Below, one piece after another: positions 15,000 to 23,078 of a DNA stretch of 52,422 nucleotides. The notes below the pieces were generated by a model. The model searched no databases, was not told the origin of the DNA, and saw nothing but the letters and a program-made list of their open reading frames with translations. The translations under genes and the position numbers were made by a program. Position 1 is the first letter of the stretch; each line of letters starts with the position of its first letter. Source of the stretch: Lachnospiraceae bacterium (lineage in GTDB: Bacteria > Bacillota > Clostridia > Lachnospirales > Lachnospiraceae); contig JAFSXC010000075.1 in assembly GCA_017450105.1 (NCBI GenBank), positions 1 to 52,422 on the forward strand, written 5' to 3'.

Positions 15000-15032
15000 A
15001 CACTCATACGTATTTTACAGCGGAGGTTTTTT
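14984..15032 (+). promoter_or_regulatory. Terminator-like dyad overlapping the leuS -10 and Shine-Dalgarno
   Basis: GTAAAATAC (14993-15001) and GTATTTTAC (15010-15018) are perfect 9-bp arms. Outer pairing of CCTCTGCT (14984-14991) with AGCGGAGG (15019-15026) extends the stem to about 17 bp with one bulge. T6 (15027-15032) follows and runs directly into the ATG at 15033. The right arm contains the GGAGG ribosome site. It can be a terminator for readthrough transcripts and an operator for the leuS promoter. Confidence 0.65.
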
Positions 15033-17447
15033 ATGTCTGAAAGCTATAATCATGCCGCCATAGAGAAAAAATGGCGGAAAATCTGGGAAGAAAAGCCGGT
15101 AAATCCGAAGGACGCCGGGAAGGAAAAATACTACTGTCTGGATATGTTCCCGTATCCGTCCGGAAACGGTCTCCACGTAGGCCATTGGAGAGGCTACGTG
15201 ATCAGCGACGTCTGGAGCCGGTACCAGCTCATGCAGGGAAAGTATGTGATCCATCCGATGGGCTGGGACGCCTTCGGCCTGCCGGCGGAGAATTACGCCA
15301 TTACCCACGGGATCCATCCGGCGGTCTCTACCGCGGATAACGTAAAAAATATCAAAAAACAGATCCAGGACATCGCCTCGATCTACGACTGGGATATGGA
15401 GGTAAATACGACCGATCCGGCCTTCTATAAATGGACCCAGTGGATCTTTGTCCAGATGTTTAAAAAGGGTCTTGCCTATGAGAAGGAGATGCCCATTAAC
15501 TGGTGTCCCTCCTGTAAGACGGGCCTTGCCAACGAAGAGGTCGTAAACGGCAAGTGCGAGCGGTGCGGCGCGGATGTGACGAAGAAGAACCTGCGCCAGT
15601 GGATGTTAAAGATTACCGCCTATGCCGACCGTCTTCTGGACGATCTGGATAAGCTGGAGTGGCCGGAAAAGGTGAAGAAGATGCAGACCGAGTGGATCGG
15701 CCGGTCCTACGGCGCCGAGGTCGAGTTCCCGATCGACGGGAGAGAGGATAAGATCACGGTCTACACCACACGCCCGGATACGCTGTTCGGCGCGACCTTC
15801 ATGGTTCTGGCTCCGGAGCATGCGCTTGCCGCAGAGCTTGCGACGGAGGAAACGAAAGCGGCGGTGGAAAAATACATCTCGGATGCCGCCAACAAATCCA
15901 ACGTGGACCGGATGCAGGACAAGGAAAAGACCGGTGTCTTTACCGGCTCCTATGCGATCAATCCGATGAACGGAAAGAAAATCCCGATCTGGCTTTCCGA
16001 CTACGTCCTTGCGGATTACGGTACCGGCGCGATCATGTGTGTGCCTGCCCATGACGACCGGGACTTTGAATTTGCGAAGAAATTTGATATCCCGATCGTC
16101 CAGGTCATCGCGAAGGACGGGAAGGAAATCGAGGATATGCAGGAGGCCTATACGGAAGCCTCCGGTACGATGATCAATTCCGGCGAGTGGAACGGGATGG
16201 AATCCGCCGTTCTGAAAAAGGAAGCGCCCCATATTGTCGAGGAAAAGGGCTTCGGCCGGGCGAAAAAGAACTTTAAGCTCCGGGACTGGGTTTTCTCCCG
16301 CCAGCGCTATTGGGGAGAGCCGATCCCGATCGTGCACTGTCCGGCCTGCGGGGCGGTTCCCGTTCCGGAGGAGGAGCTGCCGCTGACGCTTCCCGAGGTG
16401 GAAAGCTATCAGCCCACAGGTACCGGGGAATCGCCGCTTGCCGCGATCGATTCGTGGGTAAACTGCAAATGTCCGAAGTGCGGCGGCGCCGCGAAGCGGG
16501 AGACGAATACCATGCCCCAGTGGGCCGGTTCCTCCTGGTATTTCCTGCGCTATGTCGACAATAAGAATAACGATGCCTTAGTGGATAAGGAGAAGGCGCA
16601 TAAATTCCTTCCCGTGGATATGTACATCGGCGGTGTGGAACACGCGGTCCTGCATCTTCTGTATTCCCGGTTCTATACCAAGTTTCTTTACGATATCGGG
16701 GCCGTGGATTTCGAAGAGCCCTTTACGCGCCTCTTTAACCAGGGCATGATCACGGGCAAGAACGGGATCAAGATGAGCAAAAGCAAGGGCAACGTGGTTT
16801 CGCCGGACGATCTTGTGGCGGATTACGGCTGCGATTCGCTGCGGCTTTATGAGCTCTTTGTCGGTCCGCCGGAGCTGGATTCCGAATGGGATGACCGCGG
16901 GATCGACGGGTGCCTCCGGTTTTTGTCCCGGTTCTGGAATCTCTTTACGGAGCAGTACGAGAAGGATGCGCCGGAGACGAAGGAGCTGATCTACGAACGC
17001 AACAAGCTGATCTACGATATTACCACGCGGCTTCAGAGCTTCAGCTTAAATACCGTAATTTCGGGCTTTATGGAGCACAACAATACGCTGATCGCGCTGG
17101 CGAAGAAGGGCGGGGTCGACCGGAAGACGCTTTCGGCCTTTGTACAGCTTCTGGCGCCTTTTACTCCGCATCTGGCCGAGGAATTATGGGAGAAGATGGG
17201 GAACAGCGAGACCGTTTTTTCCTCGGGGTGGCCGGCTTATGATGAAGCGCTTCTGGTGACCGATGAGGTCGAGGTGGCGGTTCAGATCAACGGGAAGGTG
17301 AAGGCGGTGGTGCGGCTCGCCAAGGACGTTGATCAGGCGGCGGCTGTTGCGGCCGGGAAAGAGGCTTTGGGGGATAAGCTCAGCGGGAATATTGTTAAGG
17401 AGATTTATGTTCCCGGAAAGATTATTAATATTGTTGTAAAGCCATAG
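15033..17447 (+). CDS. leuS: Leucyl-tRNA synthetase
   Basis: 804 aa, normal for bacterial LeuRS. It charges tRNA-Leu with leucine in the cytoplasm and edits mischarged products. HIGH motif as HVGH (48-51) in PYPSGNGLHVGH; zinc-ribbon-like cysteines in WCPSCKTG and CERCG; the CP1 editing domain (about 220-390) with TTRPDTLFGATFMVL; KMSKS at about 579-583; the anticodon-binding and C-terminal domains follow to VVKP. GGAGG lies 6 nt before ATG within the dyad described separately. No T-box leader is seen. 17448-17518 contains only the ribosome site of the next gene. Confidence 0.98.
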   Translation: MSESYNHAAIEKKWRKIWEEKPVNPKDAGKEKYYCLDMFPYPSGNGLHVGHWRGYVISDVWSRYQLMQGKYVIHPMGWDAFGLPAENYAITHGIHPAVSTADNVKNIKKQIQDIASIYDWDMEVNTTDPAFYKWTQWIFVQMFKKGLAYEKEMPINWCPSCKTGLANEEVVNGKCERCGADVTKKNLRQWMLKITAYADRLLDDLDKLEWPEKVKKMQTEWIGRSYGAEVEFPIDGREDKITVYTTRPDTLFGATFMVLAPEHALAAELATEETKAAVEKYISDAANKSNVDRMQDKEKTGVFTGSYAINPMNGKKIPIWLSDYVLADYGTGAIMCVPAHDDRDFEFAKKFDIPIVQVIAKDGKEIEDMQEAYTEASGTMINSGEWNGMESAVLKKEAPHIVEEKGFGRAKKNFKLRDWVFSRQRYWGEPIPIVHCPACGAVPVPEEELPLTLPEVESYQPTGTGESPLAAIDSWVNCKCPKCGGAAKRETNTMPQWAGSSWYFLRYVDNKNNDALVDKEKAHKFLPVDMYIGGVEHAVLHLLYSRFYTKFLYDIGAVDFEEPFTRLFNQGMITGKNGIKMSKSKGNVVSPDDLVADYGCDSLRLYELFVGPPELDSEWDDRGIDGCLRFLSRFWNLFTEQYEKDAPETKELIYERNKLIYDITTRLQSFSLNTVISGFMEHNNTLIALAKKGGVDRKTLSAFVQLLAPFTPHLAEELWEKMGNSETVFSSGWPAYDEALLVTDEVEVAVQINGKVKAVVRLAKDVDQAAAVAAGKEALGDKLSGNIVKEIYVPGKIINIVVKP

Positions 17448-17518
17448 TTTTATTGGCTTCGCGGCAACTGCGCTGTGGCGGGCTTTGCAGGGAAACCGAA
17501 TAGATAAAGGAGATAAAG

Positions 17519-18715
17519 ATGGATAAGATTCAGATGACAACCCCCTTAGTGGAAATGGACGGGGACGAGATGACCAGGGTGCTCTGGCAGATTATCAAGG
17601 ACGAGCTTCTTCTTCCTTTTGTTGATCTGAAGACGGAGTATTATGATCTCGGATTAAAGCATCGGGATGAGACAGATGATCAGGTGACGGTGGATTCGGC
17701 CGAGGCGACGAAGAAGTACGGCGTGGCCGTAAAATGCGCTACCATTACGCCAAACGCGGCGCGGGTGGAGGAGTATGGTCTTAAGGAGATGTGGAAGAGT
17801 CCGAACGGGACCATCCGCGCTATTCTGGACGGGACCGTGTTTCGTACTCCGATCTCGGTCAAGGGGATTACGCCGAACGTCCGTACCTGGGAAAAGCCCA
17901 TTACGATCGCCCGTCATGCTTACGGCGATGTTTACAAGGCGACGGAGATGAAGGTGGACCGGCCGGGGAAGGCCTATCTCTATTTTGAGGGAGAGGACGG
18001 GACCGTGGAGAAGGAGCTGATCCACGAATTTAAGGGCCCCGGGATCCTTCAGGGGCAGCACAATCTGAACGCCTCCATCGAAAGCTTCGCCCGGAGCTGC
18101 TTTACCTATGCTCTGGATACGAAGCAGGAGTTATGGTTTGCCGCAAAGGATACCATCAGCAAGAAATATGACCATACCTTTAAGGATATTTTCCAGGAGA
18201 TCTTTGACAAGGAATATAAGGCCCGGTTCGATAAGGCCGGGATTACGTACTTCTATACGCTGATCGATGATGCCGTAGCCCGTGTTATGAAGGGGAAGGG
18301 CGGGATCATCTGGGCCTGCAAGAATTACGACGGCGATGTGATGAGTGATATGATCAGCTCCGCCGCGGGAAGCCTTGCGATGATGACCTCGGTTCTGGTT
18401 TCTCCGGACGGCTATTACGAATACGAGGCGGCGCACGGAACCGTACAGCGCCATTACTATAAGCACCTGAAGGGGGAGGAGACCAGCACGAATTCCATCG
18501 CGACGATCTTTGCCTGGACCGGGGCCTTAAGAAAGCGCGGTGAGCTGGATTCGCTTCCGGAGCTTTCGGCCTTTGCCGACCGGCTGGAAAAGGCTTCTCT
18601 GCAGGTCATCGAGAGCGGCCGTATGACAAAGGATCTGGCACTGCTTACCGAGATTGAAAAACCGGTCGTATTAAACAGCCAGGATTTCATCCGCGCCATT
18701 CGGGAAGAGCTCTGA
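17519..18715 (+). CDS. icd: Isocitrate dehydrogenase (NADP), eukaryote-like subfamily
   Basis: 398 aa. It converts isocitrate and NADP+ to 2-oxoglutarate, CO2 and NADPH, in fermenters mainly to supply 2-oxoglutarate for glutamate. The start [20 protein letters not shown], the segment [18 protein letters not shown], the substrate loop [19 protein letters not shown] and the [11 protein letters not shown] motif are those of the homodimeric NADP-IDH class shared with eukaryotes, rather than the E. coli type. The C-terminal [10 protein letters not shown] is also typical. AAAGGAG precedes ATG. No aconitase or citrate synthase gene is adjacent in the window. Confidence 0.95.
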   Translation: MDKIQMTTPLVEMDGDEMTRVLWQIIKDELLLPFVDLKTEYYDLGLKHRDETDDQVTVDSAEATKKYGVAVKCATITPNAARVEEYGLKEMWKSPNGTIRAILDGTVFRTPISVKGITPNVRTWEKPITIARHAYGDVYKATEMKVDRPGKAYLYFEGEDGTVEKELIHEFKGPGILQGQHNLNASIESFARSCFTYALDTKQELWFAAKDTISKKYDHTFKDIFQEIFDKEYKARFDKAGITYFYTLIDDAVARVMKGKGGIIWACKNYDGDVMSDMISSAAGSLAMMTSVLVSPDGYYEYEAAHGTVQRHYYKHLKGEETSTNSIATIFAWTGALRKRGELDSLPELSAFADRLEKASLQVIESGRMTKDLALLTEIEKPVVLNSQDFIRAIREEL

Positions 18716-18755
18716 TTCTTACGGGCGCCCGTTTCGCACGGGAAGGAGGGGGACT

Positions 18756-19391
18756 GTGGGGAAAGAGCATTATTCTACTGTAATCAAAAATACAAAGATC
18801 CCCGTTCTGGTGCTGGATCAGAAATGGCATCAGATCTTTCTGGTGCACGGAAAGCCGGAGGAGATCGAGGAAAAGGAGAAGGAGCTCACGGACCTTCTTT
18901 CGTCCCAGGGGAAGCTGAAGACCGATATGCAGAACCTGAAAAAGGTCAAGCAGCAGCTCATGGACGGGATCGTCCAGAACATGGACGAGTCCGGTCAGGG
19001 CGATCAGAAAAAGGCTGACGATTCCAAGCGGATGATCGAAGAGGTAAACGAAAAGCTCAGTGTCCTTGAGGACGAGCTTCTCGAGATTCCGAACAGGATC
19101 AAGGAAACCAACGATGCGCTGATGCTTCTGACGATGGATTACTGCTATGACAGCTTCCGGAAAAATTCGAAGGAGATCCGGGATATTGCGGCCTGGATCA
19201 AGCAGGTGCGCCATGATCTCAAGGTAAACGTCGTGAAAAAGCAGAACCGTGAGATCAACATGCGCCAGATCTATTCGTATATGAACGATATCTTCGGGCC
19301 GAAGGTCATCGATGTCTTCGACCTGGAGAACGAGGATGTGGAGCTCAGCTTCCACCAGGAGGAAAAGGAGAAGGCTGCAGAGGGACAATGA
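18756..19391 (+). CDS. Coiled-coil protein of unknown function
   Basis: 211 aa, starting with GTG at 18756 behind GGAAGGAGG. The N-terminal 35 residues (IKNTKIPVLVLDQKWHQIF) look globular; residues about 33-125 are heptad-rich and probably coiled-coil; residues about 130-195 (DYCYDSFRKNSKEIRDIAAW, then RQIYSYMNDIFGPKVIDVFD) form a second ordered region. No signal peptide or membrane segment. It overlaps nnrD by ATGA and heads a tight cluster with nnrD, alr and a CBS protein. A short GC dyad (ACGGGCGCCCGT, 18720-18731) precedes it. I do not recognise the family and assign no function. Confidence 0.75.
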   Translation: MGKEHYSTVIKNTKIPVLVLDQKWHQIFLVHGKPEEIEEKEKELTDLLSSQGKLKTDMQNLKKVKQQLMDGIVQNMDESGQGDQKKADDSKRMIEEVNEKLSVLEDELLEIPNRIKETNDALMLLTMDYCYDSFRKNSKEIRDIAAWIKQVRHDLKVNVVKKQNREINMRQIYSYMNDIFGPKVIDVFDLENEDVELSFHQEEKEKAAEGQ

Positions 19392-20248
19392 GTATCGAAG
19401 AAATGGCCGCCGCGATGCTTCCGCGGCGGCCGGAGGATGGAAATAAGGGGACCTTCGGCAAGGCCCTGCTGTTCGCCGGAAGCTATGATACGGCGGGGGC
19501 GGCGATCTTGTCCTCGCGAAGCGCATATCGGGCGGGCGCGGGCCTTGTCCGGGTTGTGACCACGGAAGAAAATCGGATCATCTTACAGACAGCAGTACCG
19601 GAGGCGCTGCTTTTTTCTTATACGGCGGACCGTTTCGATCTGTCCGCGGGCAGGGACCTTCTGGACTGGTGTACGGCCGTTCTGATCGGCCCCGGGCTGT
19701 CCAAGTCCAAGCAGGCGAAGGAGCTCTTTCGCTTTGTTCGTGATGAAGCTAAAACGAACGTCGTTTTTGACGCGGACGCCCTGAATCTGGCGGCGGAGGA
19801 GGATACTCCGTCCTTCGGTCCAAGGGCGGTTCTGACCCCGCATATGAAGGAGATGAGCCGGCTGACCGGAGTGAGTGTAAGCGCGCTGAAGGCGGACCGT
19901 GAGAAATACGCGCAGGCGTTTTCCGAGAAGACCGGTGCGGTTGTTGTATTAAAGGACAATGTGACCATCGTTGCTTCGCCGGGGGAGGAGAGCTTCCTCT
20001 ATGAGGGAAACAACTCCGGGCTTGCCACCGGCGGAAGCGGGGATGTTCTGGCAGGAATCCTGGCCGGACTTCTGGCCGGCGGGATGGAGCGTAAGAAGGC
20101 TGCGGTCCTGGCCGTTCTGCTCCATGGCATGGCGGGGGCAGAGGCCGCGCAGGAGAAGGGTGTGACCGCCATGATCGCCTCCGACGTGACAGACGCCCTG
20201 CCGAAGGTACTGAAAAAGCTGGAAGATATAAAGGAGAACATGGAATGA
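19388..20248 (+). CDS. nnrD: ADP/ATP-dependent (S)-NAD(P)H-hydrate dehydratase
   Basis: 286 aa, ribokinase-like carbohydrate-kinase-related fold. It repairs hydrated NADH or NADPH by nucleotide-driven dehydration. Signatures are GTFGKALLFAGS (about 21-32), the AGAGLVRVVT segment (about 50), FDADALNL (about 120), VLTPHMKEMSRL (about 140) and the nucleotide-binding NSGLATGGSGDVLAGILAGL (about 210-230). The fused N-terminal epimerase domain (NnrE) seen in many bacteria is absent, so the epimerase would have to be encoded elsewhere. It overlaps the preceding gene by ATGA and alr by four bases, implying coupled translation. Confidence 0.93.
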   Translation: MSIEEMAAAMLPRRPEDGNKGTFGKALLFAGSYDTAGAAILSSRSAYRAGAGLVRVVTTEENRIILQTAVPEALLFSYTADRFDLSAGRDLLDWCTAVLIGPGLSKSKQAKELFRFVRDEAKTNVVFDADALNLAAEEDTPSFGPRAVLTPHMKEMSRLTGVSVSALKADREKYAQAFSEKTGAVVVLKDNVTIVASPGEESFLYEGNNSGLATGGSGDVLAGILAGLLAGGMERKKAAVLAVLLHGMAGAEAAQEKGVTAMIASDVTDALPKVLKKLEDIKENME

Positions 20249-21405
20249 AGCAGCACAGCCGGATAAGGGCGGAGATCGATCTGTCGGCGATCCGGGAAAA
20301 CTATCTTTCGATGAAGGCGCTCGTCCGCAATAACGCGAAAATGTTCGCGGTCATCAAGACCGACGGCTACGGCCACGGGGCCCTGGAGATAGCGCAGGAA
20401 TTACAGAACCAGCCGGAGCTGGCCGGCTTCTGTATCGCGACCGTGGAGGAGGGGATCCTTCTCCGGGAAGCCGGGATCAGAAACAGGCTCTTGATCCTCG
20501 GCTATACCTTTCCCGAAACCTATGAAGAGATCGTGCGGTACGATCTGACGCCGGCGGTCTTTACCCGGGAGGTGGCAAGGGACTTAAGCCGGGCTGCGGA
20601 AGCGGCAAATAAAAAAATAAATATCCATCTTGCCGTGGATACGGGCATGGGACGGATCGGGTTTTCCCCGGATCAAAGGGGGATCGAAGAGGGGCTTTCG
20701 ATCCTTTCGTATCCGGGTCTTGTCTGCGAAGGGATCTTTACCCATTTTGCGCGGGCCGATGAGAAGGACAAGGTCTTTGCCAGGCTGCAGTTTGAGCGGT
20801 TCAAAAGCGTGTTGAAGGAGTTTGAGCAAAGAGGCGTTACCTTCTCCCTGCGCCACTGTGCCAACAGCGCCTCGATCATGGAGCTCCCCGAGACCCATCT
20901 TGACGCGGTTCGGGGCGGGATCACGCTCTACGGCCTGTGGCCGTCGGATGAGGTGGACAAGTCCCTGCTTCCGTTAAGGAGCGGCATGCGGCTCGTCAGC
21001 CATATTGCGCATATCAAAACCGTACCTCCCGAAACGCCGATCAGCTACGGCGGAACCTATGTAACAAAAAAAGAGAGCGTGATCGCCACGATCCCCGCCG
21101 GCTACGGGGACGGCTACCCAAGGAGCCTGTCCAATCAGGGCCGGGTTCTGATCCACGGAAAAGCCGCGCCGATCCGCGGCCGGGTCTGCATGGACCAGTT
21201 CATGGTGGATATTTCCGGGATCCCGGAGGCGAAGCTCGGCGACGAAGTGGTCCTCGTCGGAGAAAGTGCGGGGAGCCGCATTACGATGGAGGAGCTGGGG
21301 GCGCTTTCCGGCCGCTTTAATTACGAGCTGGCCTGTGATATCGGGAAGAGGGTACCCCGTGTGTTCTATCGGGACGGAGCGGCCGTCTCGGAAAGGATGT
21401 TTTGA
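20245..21405 (+). CDS. alr: Alanine racemase
   Basis: 386 aa, full length. This PLP enzyme interconverts L- and D-alanine for peptidoglycan. The cofactor lysine is K38 in AVIKTDGYGHG (35-45); GMGRIGF and the catalytic tyrosine region ISYGGTYVTKKESVIATIPAGYGDGYPR-type segment (about 260-290) are present, as are the CMDQFMVD motif and the C-terminal DIGKRVPRVFY. The order nnrD-alr is common in Firmicutes. It overlaps nnrD by ATGA, and its TGA stop overlaps the ATG of the next gene. Confidence 0.96.
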   Translation: MKQHSRIRAEIDLSAIRENYLSMKALVRNNAKMFAVIKTDGYGHGALEIAQELQNQPELAGFCIATVEEGILLREAGIRNRLLILGYTFPETYEEIVRYDLTPAVFTREVARDLSRAAEAANKKINIHLAVDTGMGRIGFSPDQRGIEEGLSILSYPGLVCEGIFTHFARADEKDKVFARLQFERFKSVLKEFEQRGVTFSLRHCANSASIMELPETHLDAVRGGITLYGLWPSDEVDKSLLPLRSGMRLVSHIAHIKTVPPETPISYGGTYVTKKESVIATIPAGYGDGYPRSLSNQGRVLIHGKAAPIRGRVCMDQFMVDISGIPEAKLGDEVVLVGESAGSRITMEELGALSGRFNYELACDIGKRVPRVFYRDGAAVSERMF

Positions 21406-22244
21406 TGGAAAGCTTTTTTAAGCGCCTGAAGAGGGGCTCGAAGGATGAAAACGTGATCGAAAACGAGATCATGTCTATGGTCAGTGCCGGGCAGGATCAG
21501 GGCGTTCTGGAGGAGAGCGAAGCCGAGATGATCGGCAACATCTTTACCTTAAACGACAAGGACTGCAGCGACATCATGATCCCGCGGAAGAAGATGTGCT
21601 GTCTCGACGGAAATGAGAGCTTATCCGACCTCCTTCCCCGGATCACACAAAGCACGTTTTCCCGCTTTCCCGTCTACGAAAACGATATCGATCATGTGAT
21701 CGGGCTTTTGCATATCAAGGATGTCCTTTCCTATCTCGCCGGCGGTGGCGACTGCTCGGTTCCCTTAAAGGAGATCCCCAATATCATGCAGAACGCGGTC
21801 TTTGTGCCCGAGAGCAAAACCATCAGTACTTTGCTGCCGGAGCTCAAGGAGCAGAAGACCCATATGGCCATCGTTGTGGACGAATACGGACAGACGACGG
21901 GAATCGTGGCCATGGAGGATATTCTGGAGGAGATCGTCGGAAATATTCTGGATGAGCATGACGAGGAGGAGGACGGGATCCACCCCCAGGGGAAGGGCTT
22001 CGGATTCCCGGGTACGGAGGCGCCGTCGGAGGTTTACGAGGCGCTGAAGGTCGAAGCCGAGCCGCCGGACTTTGATACGATGAGCGGCTTTCTGATCGCA
22101 AAGCTCGGGCATATTCCGGAGAACGGGGAGCGGTTTTTCGTCGACGCGGACGGCTTCCGCTTCTATGCGACGGACTGCCGGGACCACATGGTGGGGCGGA
22201 TCCATGCGGAGCCGATCGAAGCGGAGAGCGATTCCGGGTCCTGA
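21405..22244 (+). CDS. CBS-domain transporter-associated protein (TlyC/CorC type)
   Basis: 279 aa from the ATG at 21405 (TGATG overlap with alr, GAAAGGA 7 nt upstream); a TTG one codon earlier is possible. After a short N-terminal region come two CBS motifs (about 60-180: DIMIPRKKMCCLDGNESL, FSRFPVYENDIDHVIGLLHI, MAIVVDEYGQTTGIVAMEDI) and a C-terminal CorC-type domain (about 190-279). No membrane segments are present, unlike full CNNM proteins, so it resembles soluble CorC/TlyC proteins linked to divalent cation homeostasis. The historical hemolysin name is not supported functionally. Confidence 0.88.
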   Translation: MESFFKRLKRGSKDENVIENEIMSMVSAGQDQGVLEESEAEMIGNIFTLNDKDCSDIMIPRKKMCCLDGNESLSDLLPRITQSTFSRFPVYENDIDHVIGLLHIKDVLSYLAGGGDCSVPLKEIPNIMQNAVFVPESKTISTLLPELKEQKTHMAIVVDEYGQTTGIVAMEDILEEIVGNILDEHDEEEDGIHPQGKGFGFPGTEAPSEVYEALKVEAEPPDFDTMSGFLIAKLGHIPENGERFFVDADGFRFYATDCRDHMVGRIHAEPIEAESDSGS

Positions 22245-22278
22245 GCCCGGGCCTTGCTCCTGTATCCCTCACAAACCG

Positions 22279-22307
22279 TTGCGCACAAAAAAAAAGAGTG
22301 TTAATAT
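22279..22307 (+). promoter_or_regulatory. Probable promoter of the yebC-glgA run
   Basis: TTGCGC (22279-22284), 17-bp spacer containing an A9 tract, TAATAT (22302-22307), about 42 bp before the yebC start. The -35 is identical to that of the 6S RNA promoter. Confidence 0.55.
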
Positions 22308-22348
22308 GATATGGAATATGGGAAAACAGAGAAGAAGAGGAGTTAATC

Positions 22349-23077
22349 ATGTCAGGACATTCCAAATTTGCCAATATTAAGCACAAAAAAGAGAAAAACG
22401 ACGCGGCGAAAGGCAAGATCTTTACGATGATCGGCCGTGAGATCGCCGTAGCCGTCAAGGAGGGCGGTCCGGATCCCTCCAATAATTTCAAGCTTGCCCA
22501 GGTTATTACGAAGGCCAAGGCGAACAATATGCCGAACGATACGATCGAACGCGGTATTAAGAAGGCCGCCGGCGAGGGCAGCGGCGTAAATTACGAAACC
22601 TGTACCTACGAGGGCTACGGCCCCAGCGGAACCGCCATTATCGTGAAATGCCTGACGGATAACAAGAACCGTACAGCGGCAAACGTCCGTAACTGCTTCT
22701 CCAAGGGCTACGGAAACATCGGTACCCAGGGCTGCGTATCCTATATGTTCGAGGAAAAGGGCCAGATCATCATCGACCGGTCCGAAACGGACAAGGACGC
22801 GGATTCTCTGATGGAGCTTGTGCTGGACGCGGGCGCGGAGGACTTTAACGAGGAGGAGGAGAGCTTTGAGATCCTGACCGATCCGACGGCGTTCCCCGAC
22901 GTGGTAAAGGCGCTGGAGGAGGAAAAGATCCCGACCCTGAGTGCGGAGGTGACCATGCTGCCGCAGAATTACGTTACGCTTACAGAAGAAGCGGACCTTG
23001 CGAATATCCGTAAGATCCTGGACCTTTTGGACGAGGACGACGACGTGCAGGAAGTGTATACGAATTGGGAGGAATAA
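22349..23077 (+). CDS. yebC: YebC/PmpR family protein
   Basis: 242 aa with the family start MSGHSKFANIKHKKEKNDAA, three-domain YebC layout and the central segment ITKAKANNMPNDTIERGIKK and YEGYGPSGTAIIVKCLTDN. The family was annotated as DNA-binding transcription regulators; some members have more recently been linked to translation of proline-rich stretches, so the role is open. GAGG-type ribosome site upstream of ATG. It ends 1 nt before glgA. Confidence 0.93.
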   Translation: MSGHSKFANIKHKKEKNDAAKGKIFTMIGREIAVAVKEGGPDPSNNFKLAQVITKAKANNMPNDTIERGIKKAAGEGSGVNYETCTYEGYGPSGTAIIVKCLTDNKNRTAANVRNCFSKGYGNIGTQGCVSYMFEEKGQIIIDRSETDKDADSLMELVLDAGAEDFNEEEESFEILTDPTAFPDVVKALEEEKIPTLSAEVTMLPQNYVTLTEEADLANIRKILDLLDEDDDVQEVYTNWEE

Positions 23078-23078
23078 G

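Noticed and set aside
14716-15003. Minus-strand frame upstream of leuS sharing a peptide with a frame at 1663-1983
   Set aside because: The shared peptide (ETLIKAFPARKSRP) comes from the repeat's DNA, not a gene; neither frame has a ribosome site. The similarity did help delimit the repeat.
14829-15032. T-box riboswitch before leuS
   Set aside because: No GGGTGGNACCGCG antiterminator sequence, and the consensus promoter leaves only about 27 nt of leader.
19388-20248. Bifunctional NnrE-NnrD
   Set aside because: Length (286 aa) and start match only the dehydratase half; no YjeF N-terminal epimerase domain is visible.
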